Assembly (NCBI RefSeq): GCF_000003815.2
Contig: NC_049987.1
Coordinates: 17,587,959-17,651,958 of the forward strand
From: Branchiostoma floridae
Taxonomy: Eukaryota; Chordata; Leptocardii; Amphioxiformes; Branchiostomatidae
Reading direction: 5' to 3'
DNA length: 64,000 nt
The position numbers were made by a program, and so were the translations under genes. Every line of letters starts with the position of its first letter. Position 1 is the first letter of the stretch. This document shows positions 27,301 through 39,300 of this stretch, one piece after another. The notes beneath the pieces are model-generated. The model ran no database searches, was not told the DNA's origin, and saw only the letters and a program-made list of their open reading frames with translations.

Positions 27301-30300
27301 ACTAATACTCAAATTCCACTGCAATTTCTTGATTATTTGATTCTTTCAAACTGATGAAAATGGTTGATTTACCTGACACAAGCCTGTTGTCCTCCACAGT
27401 ATCTGATACGAGGAGGATGTGAACCTTAAGGTGTAGACCAGCAGGATGGGAATGTTCCTAAAGTAAAAACAATAGATGAAGAATGCTTGTACCCCTGTGT
27501 AGATGCCAAAAAATTATAATTACGTAGCTTACCCTGGCAAATAAGTCTGATCATTTAAATGGATAACCAATGGGCCATGCTAACTTTGCAGAACATGTCA
27601 ACACTTCCTTTGATTAACAGATAGTCAAGACTGTTATTTTCCTTTTTTATTGAACAACACTCACAAAAACAAAAACAACAACAACAATTGTTTACTTACC
27701 GAGTTGGCCAGACCTGTGAAAATAAGATTGGCAGTCAGTCTGGAATTACATAAATTATAGAATCTTTGTTTCTGCTTGTCCAAGCACAAAACTAAAGCAT
27801 TATGATTCATATAAAATGCCACACAAAAACTTACTGCATTATTCCTATCTTGAATTCATACCTTTAAAAGTTTTCCTAACTACCAAGGACATACTCATCT
27901 GCCTATAGATGTGCTTTACAACAGTCTAATATTATACAATGTTGAATCAATAAAATTACATACCCAGAGGAGTATTGTTAACATTTTCTAATATACATGT
28001 ACATTGTACAAGATAGTCAGGATGTCATACCTACTGCATTCAGTGCTTTCTGCCAGTGCTGCTTGCTGTCCCATTCCAAATAGGCACTAGCAAGAAGTCT
28101 CAAAGTCCTTGCCTATGGGTGACGAAAACAGAAACATTTATGTTACACGCCAAATATCATGATGCATGTAAGGCTTTTAAGAGATTGTCTATTCATCTAG
28201 TTACTGTTAATATAACAGTAAGATAAACTGTACCTGGCTTTTGCTTGATGTTGCTGGCTGTCCAGTACCTTTCCCAAGTTCAAAGCTCTCCCTGTATTTA
28301 TCATAAAAGAAATTTACACAGTGCACTGTTGAACCATATGCATGTGAGTAATGTATCTAATACTACTACTATGCATTTAATGTACAAAATGTGCTATAAC
28401 TACAATGTATCTATCTTATTATCTAAGCAACCTTGTACATTGTACAATGTATCATTAGTCATTTAACTTAAGGGAAAGTAATTTAAAACAAAAAGTACAA
28501 TGCACATGTAATGTTTCAATTTACCTGAGCCATGCAACAGCCTCCTCATATTTCTGTTTCTGATACGTTTCCACACCAAAGTTGTAACAAAGCATTGCAA
28601 GGAATGTTGTCTGAAAAAAAAAAACATACAGATTTGTCAAGCTAAAAAGGAATTATCTACAAAAAAGAATAATGTTAATTGCTTGCATATTGCATACGGG
28701 ATTATAATATTAACTACAACGTGTATCAATCTATCTATTCACTAAAACAATCTGGCTGCCAGTGTGAAACAAATATCATGTCATGTAGCCCTCATCATTG
28801 CAATTGTCAACACTACAGCGTCCTCTGTTGACTTTATTCTGCACTGCAGTTTTAGCATTGTTCACATGGCATTGTACTTACTTCTTTTGGCAACCTGGCC
28901 AGCATCTCTTTACATCTTTGGGCAAGTCTCATGGCCACATCATGCTGTTCTTGAGCCACAGCCTGTAATAGATCAAAAAAGAATCTTATGAGTTAACTGT
29001 ATGCTGTTTCATTCCCAACAGGAACAATGAATATGCAATGAAGACTTGGCAATTTCTCTCTACTTTAACAATGTATTACTTCTTGACCACAATGGAGCAA
29101 TAACTATTCTAAAAGTTAACATGTGTTTATCTGAGATTGAAGTTTGTTTAGCTTCTATGATCCTCAACTCAAGGGTGAAAAATGTCGCTTTTACGATATA
29201 CATGTATCATGTTTTTGTATGTATCTGGCAATAGCAATAAAGATAAACAGTATCATCATTTGCATCCTAAGTTATGGAGACTACAGAGCGGGAATACAAT
29301 TTATAGTCTTGGATGAGCGTAAACAACACTGATTAATGCTTACTGATTCAGCCTGGTAGCAGAAGACTTTAAACATGTCCTTCTCAATCTCTGTCTTCTG
29401 TCTCTCCTTGTCATCCTCTGACAGTTTCCCTTCTGCTGCTGCTGACAGCACACTCTTTGTCAACTTTTCAAGACACTGAAGAAAAATACCACCATTATAT
29501 GTTTGTCACCACACATAACCAGAATGTAAATAAAAGTGTCATTTAGCAATGGAAAATGTTGTCTGCCATTATATCAGTGTTGGTACTTTGGTCAGAGAAC
29601 AGCCATTCACAGAATCTGTGATTTTGTGTTCTACTGGTAATTTTGAACATTTTTTTCATGTTTTCCACAAAATTTGAGCTTTACATTTAAAGGTTTCTTA
29701 TCCTTAGGACTATCCCTAAATGTCTGAAAACTATTGAGCTACAATTCATTGAAAGACAAATGTATCCAAAGGGAAGAAAATACGGAGGTGGACAAAGCTA
29801 TCAAATCAAATCGAATCATGAGAATACTGGTCAGTCTAAAAAATGCATACCACACTGTCTTAACAATATTACTGATTCTAATGAGAAGTGAAACAATGGA
29901 ACAGCTGTACTTGGTCAAAAAGCCAGCTATGCTGATTAGTAAAAACCATAGATGTGATATCACACAAAAACAGGTAGTAACAAGAGTCTGAAAACTCAAA
30001 CCTGCTTGAAATGTTTTGTTTTGTGATGGTGCGTATGGTGTGTTGTGGGGGTTGATATGGTTTGACGTTTGGCAAAATTATTCCATCATTGTTCTTAAGT
30101 TATATATCTACCTCTGTGAAAATTCAAGCGTCTCAGACGGCGAAACGCCGTTTGCGACAACCGTCCAAGGCGTCTTAAATTATTGGGACGCTTTGGACGG
30201 TTACGGCGGCGGACGGCATGGGACGGCCTTTTGAACGCCCGACAAAACGTCCAAGACGGTCCGAACGGCATAACAAATGCTTGGACGCCTCTAGATTGGC

Positions 30301-33300
30301 ACTTTAGACGCGTCCGGTCGGACGTTCGGGACGTCCGAGACGGCGTCTGAAAGTGGGCAGCCGGACGCTCCCGCGCTCCGTTGGGCGGGCCCCCCCGCTG
30401 GGAACAGACGTCTCTGCGGATGGACCAGACGCCGATTGCGACGGACGTAAATGACGTAATCCAGGCTGCTGGGACGGATCGGACGCCGATTGCGACGGGC
30501 ATAAACGGCGTAATCCAGGCCGCTGGTACGGGCGGTTAGCCTCCACCACGCCTTCCCACGGGGGGTACAGATCGTAAAATTCGACAGAAAATGGAATGAA
30601 AGGCCAAGAGGCAGTCATCGCTATATTATTAAAGGTTAATATCTGGGCCAAACTCCTAGCAAAATATTTTTTCTTCAAGACACAGTTTTAGTTAGTCAGG
30701 CAGTACGGTAGAAACTCATAATAGGCCGGTGCATTTAATTTGGAACGTGCATAGACGGCTGCCCGGACGCCGTTTCTGACGCCGTCCGGTCACGGCTATA
30801 ATTTTATGCCTGTTGGGACATTGCCACATACCAAACAAACAAATATTCAGCCAGGCAGTGGAAGACCACCCACGACCGGGCCGTCAGGTTTAGTTAAAAT
30901 CAAACGCAACTTGAACAAATTTCTTCGTAAATTCAGACATACTTCGCGGCGTTTGATAAACTTTGCTACATGTATGAAATTCAATCCGACCTTCAATCGT
31001 ATCCGCGGCTCTTTGTGCCGCCGAGCCGCCCGCACTGTCATACGTTACATCATAATGGACGAGTCCACATAACATCAAGGGTGAATACAGGACGTTTTAA
31101 TTAATTCTCTATCGTACATTTTAATCACAATAGTCTTAATTAAAGACTGGATACATTGTAAATGTGCAGTACATTTTCTACAAAGCTCATATGTCATTTT
31201 TATTTCGCGGTAGCGAAACAAATTCGTCCGTTTCATAAGTTCCCAACCCCTAGTAGTTGGGAGGGCCGATTTCATTGACGGCAAAATCGGTAGGTGCTAT
31301 CTCATTATCTGTTGTCTAAATCTACATTTTAACAGCATTATCATTCTTAATCGAAACCACAGATATTTTACAACGTGTTCATAAGTCTTTTTATTTTGTG
31401 GCATCAAAGTAAGATCCTAAATTTTATCATTCCTTTGCGTATGTGGGGAGGGCACCGAAACTTTGCAACCGTCGTCGGCAAACTTTGCAACAACATGTTG
31501 TACAAAAATAAGAATAAACTGAGTACTCACTTACCGGCGCCAGCAAAGTATCGACAGTCAGCTAACGGAAGGACGCTGCTTCTTTTGACGGCATCTGTGA
31601 TTTCTCCTGTCCGTTACGTTTCACAGTTGCTTCAGGTAAGTAGTATGATTTATCCCCCTTGTCGGCGCACGACAAATTATTTTTGTACATTGTTTTTTAG
31701 TATAAATAACGAATAAAGTCATCGCCGTAAACGCAACCTCAGCACAATGTCGTAGAAACATCAACTGCTACTTCTAGACGTGATGTCCTTGGTCTAAAAG
31801 TAAGCAAAATTTTAACAAACAGACATAAAATCCACAGAAATAGTCACCTTCTGAACATATGTCCTTCAACCGCCGGATTGTTCAACGGTCTGAAATTCGA
31901 ATTCACCCGCTGAAATTGGCGCATGTGCAGAAGTTAAAACGTCATTTTTCCCGTGGGGATAAGGACAGACGCAAGCCGTCTGAGGGCGTCGGGTTCCTAA
32001 GTATTTTATAGCCCCATCAGTGGCCGTCTCAGACGGCCGTCTCAGACGTCTTTCAGCCGTCTGGGCGTCCAACAAAAAAACTGACAGAACGGCCCGGACG
32101 CTCACGATGTGTTCGCGGCCGTTTCTGACGGCAATGGAGGCGTCCAGAGAGTTTGAAATGCGCTCAGACGCCCTTGGACGCTTGTAGACGCCGTCTTAGC
32201 CGTTTCGGACGCTTGAATTTTCACAGAGGAACCTATGGTAAACAGTGAGATCCAAAACTAAACCTTTCTGGTGTCCGCACCATTTCATTTTTATTTCCTA
32301 TTGTTACACCTGCACCTGGCACATACATTGTATCTCAATGTGTATATAATGGTTCACACCATACAGAGGTGACAGCGATGGTCACAGTTGCTCTTTTTTG
32401 CTCCTTGGAAGATTTTGACCAGAATGCCCCAGCAGTTCTAGAGCAAGCTGCTAGAGGGCCCAAACATACAACACTTCTTCCTTACACCACAAGCTATGTG
32501 CCACCAAAAATCAAGACCATAGCATATCCATGTCAAAAGATACAAAAATCCAAGTTCTGTTGCAGTACCAAGGTCACACACCAGGGGATCCAAAATTGAC
32601 TTTGATCTTCGTCTTCCAAACACCTACCCAAATACCAAATATCATTACAATCCATCAACAGGTTCTAAAGTTATGCTGACCACAAATATGTGGAAACACA
32701 AACAGACACACACACAGACACACCAAAAACTATACCTCCATTTTTCATGGAGGTAAATCACACGTTCTGTTCTGGACATATAGCACTGGAAACACCCTTC
32801 CACACACTCCCATGCTACTGAAAACTCAAAACACATGTTACAGCTGCTAGCTGTCCCCAAGGAGGTTGAGACAGAGGGAATGAGGCCAGATCACTCCATA
32901 TCAGGAAAAGGGGTGTAAATATTTTTTTAAAAACGAACCACAAAACAACAGCAAACTTCTAATCTACTTAATAGCACAATAGGTCACACACTCTATCCCC
33001 ATAGCAAAGGAAATCGCAATCCATCCAGAGGTTCTAGAGATATCGGTCCAGAATCACAAAGATCCCTACCAGAAACAGTACATGCTTTTTTCAAGTATGT
33101 AACAAGTTGCAGATGTATCATGAGCCTTATCAACACAATCATACATGTGCAAGTAGTAACATATGCTTGAAGTCATCAAGCCTTACCAAACACTATAGAT
33201 TGAGGCTGACATAGCAAAATACAATTCTTGGTATTTTTTTTCTTCCATGAAATACATTGGTATAAACTTAAGGTATCAAAAGTTAGAATTCTGTATTCAG

Positions 33301-36300
33301 TAATTCACAGTTCAAAACATTGAACAGCTGCATGCATCCAAACCATAAAGCTGAAGGTAAACTGCAAATACAATAAATCTTGCTTCTATACCTTATATGA
33401 CAAGTTTCAACATATGACCTTTAAACAATGCAGATTGACAAGCTACACATGTATGGCCAAACTATTTTGAGTGTTCTTTACAAGACGAAAGTGCATTTAT
33501 GACAACCTTTTATGTGCAGCCTACATTTGGCATAAATCCTTGGAATGACATTATAGATAGAAACCATTTCTTGACTTAATAATAATCAAGTTATGACATG
33601 CAAAAGACAATTCAAATGTATCAAAATGGGTGAAGTGTTTGGTCTGTGCCTTTAAATCATATTCTGTCATATCTTTATGCTGTATTACAAGCCCAGCCAA
33701 AAATAAGCAGATGCTCCACATACATGTACAATGACACAGTATCTTTTAAAAGATACTGTAAATGCAGAAACTTTTGTGGTAGTTTAATGTTCCCGGTTTT
33801 CACGGTGGCTGCTTCACCGCGAACTTAAAACCACTGCGAACATTTTTCCATGGCAGTAAGGGACTACTGTAACAATGCATGGTGCTACCGCGTAATTAAA
33901 ACCACCGCGAAAAGTCAATTTTTTCGCTACCGCGAAATCAAATCTCCGCAAACTTAAATGCATTTACAGTATCCCAGTGCAATGCAGGTTTCTGACCTGA
34001 TGTCAACCCAGATTAATGATTTCCTATCTTCAGCCTGCAAGTTTGTTGTGTATACTTTACATCACATGCCTATGCATCATGCACACAAGTTACTGATATG
34101 ATGAAGACAGCTGTATAGGGTAATGCCAGAGAGAGGATTAGTAATCAATCTGGACAGTAACAAGCATGTATAGAGAGTTCATTGACCTGTCACCTGACTT
34201 GTCATGTTTTGGTTCACTACTCTGACCTGGTGACACTTGTGGATAAATGGCTGTTTTACCTCAGGGAAGGGTAGGATTGTATGACCTGGTGACCTCATTA
34301 TGTCAAGGGAGCCCTTATCGGGTTAATTGTAGGGACTATTTCAACAATCCTTATCAACAAATGCCTTAGGATTCGATGTATAGATGAAAAAATAAAATCA
34401 CATTTATGATAATGGCAAAATTAAAGAGAAGTTACATGGTGCTTGTCTTTCAGTAATTTTGCAAACACAATTTATGTATCATAAAAGACTGACAAGAACC
34501 AACAGCCAACATTTGTAAGGAATATGTTCCAGGTTACCTGGTACACACATAAACTTCTTATGAGAAACTTTGCTATCTTGTTAATTTGTCGGTTCATGTG
34601 TATACATGTACTGGAACATGCCTACGAGTGCTTCATGACGTCAACATATTAGAGAAGTCAAGCTAACAAAAATAGGCACATCAAGGATTTAACTGGCAGG
34701 GGCAAAAACATGACCCAAGTTCTTGGAAAGGCCTGTTTACAGTCATGACAACTGCAGTTCTCCTTTAGTCCAATAGGTGGCGCTCTTACTGGCAAACTTT
34801 TCCCTACTATCAAGTATATCATGACTACTACTACCTCTGGTCTGGTGTTTACAAATCTTACTTTTGAGGAGAAAGTTATCTAACAAAATCATCTAGCAAA
34901 TGTAGTTACTTAACTCTGCAAGTGTGAAGTGATGCAAATAACTTATTGGCATTTAAACCCATCTGGGTCACAGAAGCCCAAAACCAGAGTGGTAAGGCGC
35001 TTTAGGGGGATAAGGTTGTGGTTACTGGAAGCTGGCCAAATTCTTGCCAAGACCTCTTGGCCCTGGTAGTGGCACTGAAATATGGCTTTGTTTTAAAACA
35101 GAGCCCTGAGTAACAGGCACAGGGAGGTAGCTACATGTGCATGTAGAAGCTCTGGTGTTTGTAGACCTCCAGCTTTCATTAATCAAATTCCAACTAAATG
35201 TATCTTTCTATTAAAAAGCCTCTCAATCACTTGTGCAGAGCAGTTCTTTAGAACCAAAAGGAAGCAACAATACAGTAATAGTATTCCACAACATCTACAT
35301 GTACCATGCCAAAACTAGGCTGCCCTGGTTCCAAGCCTAATCTGATTGTCCCCATGCCCCTTTGATGCTTACACAGAATTACCCCTAAGCTCATGTTATA
35401 CAACAGGCAGGTGGCGGTGATTACTGACATAAATCTGTAAGCTAACGCATGGCCTCTTAATCTTGCTTAAGGCCACAGGTCACGAAAGTCTCCTTTTTTC
35501 TGTCACCTTGGAAATTGTGAATGCCAAACATTTACGTATGATTAGGTTGACTAGCCTGTAAAGACACAGTGCTTAAAATATCACATTATTGGAAGAAGAA
35601 AATCCAACATGACTTTTAATTCTTTCATCATAAAGATAGTAACTGTATGTATGCACCAATTATAACTCTATGCACTTCTATGACCTTTAAACTAAAACTT
35701 TGTTCACTTTCAATGCAACTTCAGGATTTACATACATCCACAATGCCATGGATCAATGATTCAATCATTGTAAATAACCCTAATTTGTTTTATTGACTGT
35801 AACGAAATATCACTACAAAGCCTTCACCAGCTATTTCAATCCCATAAAAGTAATACTGAAACTTGTACTATACACAAAGAGGATTTTCCGAATTAAAAGC
35901 CTCTTTAGTCGGCAGATTACCAACTTGTGTAGGGAAGAATCGAATTACAGTAGCGAGGGCCCCCAAAGATCTAACTGGGGTAATCTGGATAAATGGATCA
36001 AAATAGAATTATGCAGGTCCGTAGACACATACAATATGTATCCAAACTGTGTTGTTGTGTATAATACATGACCAAAGGGAATTTTAAGTGGAATTACATT
36101 GTTAGATTTCTTGACAAGGATTATGGTATATAGATAATTATCATTTATCATGAATCATACCATTGAGTAAGAGACTGGTAAGTAGTAATTCAGTTTCTTT
36201 TGATAATGATAGATACATTTATCCTTCATTAGTTGGGACAAGCAGTGCTTTTACTTCAATAGGAGGCAGGCTGAATAAAAATTCTATTTGTAGTCATGCA

Positions 36301-39300
36301 CTGTAGTCTCTTACTGCCATGGAAAAATAAAACCACGGCAAACATTTCTGCATTTACAGTATTCTCATGTTGCACATCTGGATTTCACTTCAAGGTTTTT
36401 CATCTTTTCATAATCTTAAGTATTGCATGCAAGCTCTTTAGTACCAATTTATGGTGTTAAGACTCTGGCTAAGAATAGCATAACTCAAATAAATCATCCT
36501 TGGATTATTGTGTGCACTGCTCTTGAAGTTATCAAATGGCGTCGTGATTCTAAATTAGAATACACACCCAGAAGGGTCATTGTAGAAATGATTAACAAAG
36601 CCTGGTGATGACAAGACTGGATGAATGAATTGCTATTTAAAGTCACATTTGATCATGTCTTGGCTTCCAACATGCACGGCAGATTTAGATATGCCAGGTT
36701 AAAACAATTAATTGTACCTCAAGAGTCATCTAAGTATGTAATGCAAATCATTACACTGAGAACACACAAATCCACCTGCCACAAACTGTACTTAACTTTA
36801 CTGTAGCAGCACAGAAATACATTGTATGCTGGAATAATAACAGAAATATTTGGAAAACGTTAAGCCCCAAATATGTCCAGTTTCAATGGAGTAAACCGCC
36901 CGAAAACCGCCCTTATGTTTAAGAAGGCTCAGCAACAGGTGGTCCGTTTGGATTCAGCCAACCATACACTGAACTGTACTTAATGAGGAAAGCAATCAAT
37001 CAAGTGATACATGCCTTGGATACAGTGTGCACTGTGCAATGTGTGCATTCAGTATCTTGCACTAACGTCACATCATTGCACATCATAGATGAAACATTAG
37101 GTACGTGAAGCTAGAAAATCCTATGGTGAATGCAATGCTAAATTCCCTTTAAAACATGTCACTCAATGTGTGTAAAGGGCTGTCAAAGGTAAAACCACAC
37201 CACCTATTGACACAGGGGTTCAGGTAAGGGTCAGGGTGCCAAACTAAGCTGACAGAGCAAAGGTAACCACAAGGGATCTGGGACAAAGGTGACTAGTACT
37301 GCCACTGTATCAAGTTTCATGCAGAAGTCCTGCTAATTGCATGAAGACATTATTAACAACATCATTATGCCAAAGCCTATTGTAGTGACTGGCATATACA
37401 GAACTGTATGGCAAGTGTACACTATCTACAGATACAGTGTAAAATGTTTTTAACTTGATAGTACTTAATCAGGATCTTGTTAGTAAAAATGTCAAAGTAA
37501 TTAGATTAAATTAAATGCTTTGTATGAACATGTATGACACTTTCAGGTAGCAAATGAGAGACAAAACAACTCAAAGTCATATCAAACACTCTAAGTTTAG
37601 AAAACATTACATATTATCACGTTATCAAGTTATGACATTTTGTACCTATCCAACACCCATCTACAGGAAGTATCCATCACAAAGATTTGCCTAAATCTCC
37701 CTCTCTGATAACTGAAATGTTATATCTTACCTCTGATGCCAAAGACAGGGAATTGTCTGCCATGGAAGGGTTGCCACCGTCCAACCATGCTCGTCCAGTT
37801 TTACTGGCCATCTGTGATTTTTAAAAAAAGAAGTTAGATGCAAAACAAAATATCCTACATGCATGCAATAGCAAGAATAGTATAATGTAATAATTTACTA
37901 TATGTTGTGCCCATATTCGTTTTACAACATGCTCGGTTCCAGTCATGTTAATAAGGAAACAGTTGCATTTAATAAGAAAAAAAGCGACTAAGATGATATT
38001 CAGCTATGCCAATATCAATACAGATTCCTTTTATACAAGTACAGCTACAATAACATGTAGATACAGAATTTAATGAAGATTTGTCATGACTTCTCAAAGA
38101 AACTGCAACTTAGAAACAAAAGTTTTCAACAAGTCATGAATATATTGTATAGCTATATTGCCAAGTTTAGGAACATCAATTACTATTGACTGCTAAGTGC
38201 TAAATTAAATACACATGCTTGTATTATAAGTAATGGAAGGAAAGGTATGAACTTACCATCACCCTTCTCTTTAGGACCACCTCAGATCCTTCCAAAGGAC
38301 TTACTTTGAAGGCAAGTTGACAAGCAAGATGTCGCACTGAAGAAAAAAGTCACCTTTTAAAACAGTTTTACAACAGTTAAGTTTATGAGGAAGGCAAGAA
38401 CTTCTTTTAAAAATACCGAAGGAAAATGAGTTTTAAGTAAGAGTCATTAAAACAGCATCCTTATCTGAGTCATTTCTTTAAAATGTCACTAATAAATAAT
38501 GACAAACACATTGTGTAAGTACTGCTCTTTTTTCTCTAGCGATCCCATAAAGAATACCTGTTCAAAATGACAATAGACAGTATAACCTTGATGCAATTAA
38601 GCGATAGGGGGTATAAAATAGACACATTCAAACATTTGACAGATGAAATTACGACATCATAATATATACACTCAGAAATTATTAATGAACCTATCATTTA
38701 TCATTTCATTTTTACAAAGCCCTCAAGGATACTTGATGAATTATCTTCTTTTCTTAATGCAACAGCCTGAATTATGAATGTAATAACTCTAGCATTTAAC
38801 TAACAACTTTGCCTTAACTGTGAACTAGAAACATATGAAGAGATAATTACGTCTTGCGTTCAAGCCTGTGCTGAGGTGACCCCCTGCTCTCTTTGCCACC
38901 GCAATATTCCATAGGTTGACTGCACAATTTTGTAGCTGTAATAAGACAGCACATACCCTGATTAATAAATAATGCCCGCATGTTCTTTCTCAAATTTTAA
39001 AGAAAGGGCTGCACAGTACTGTATGTACAGAGTGAAATGTTTACATTGCTTTTATGTTTTGCACTTTGCACAAGGACTACTTAACGCTAAAACATTCATA
39101 GCATTATGTGTTTTGTAATTATACTGTACTAGTAATGAAATTGTTTTTTTAAACCAAGAACTTCACACGCTGCTAAAATCTTTGTTTCTCTTCTAGTTCT
39201 ACAGCAAAATAAAAACAACACAAAAGTAAATACATTTACAGTAGCTTCCAAATGACCTTTAACCAGATACCTCTTTAATATATTTCCAAATTGTATGTTT

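Larger units (their letters stand above)
32760..37730. other. TEX11 intron 5 interior, no gene seen
   Basis: Apart from the MITE at 33754-33971 and a MITE fragment at 36306-36361, this long AT-rich stretch shows no exon with coding character on either strand. Confidence 0.45.
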
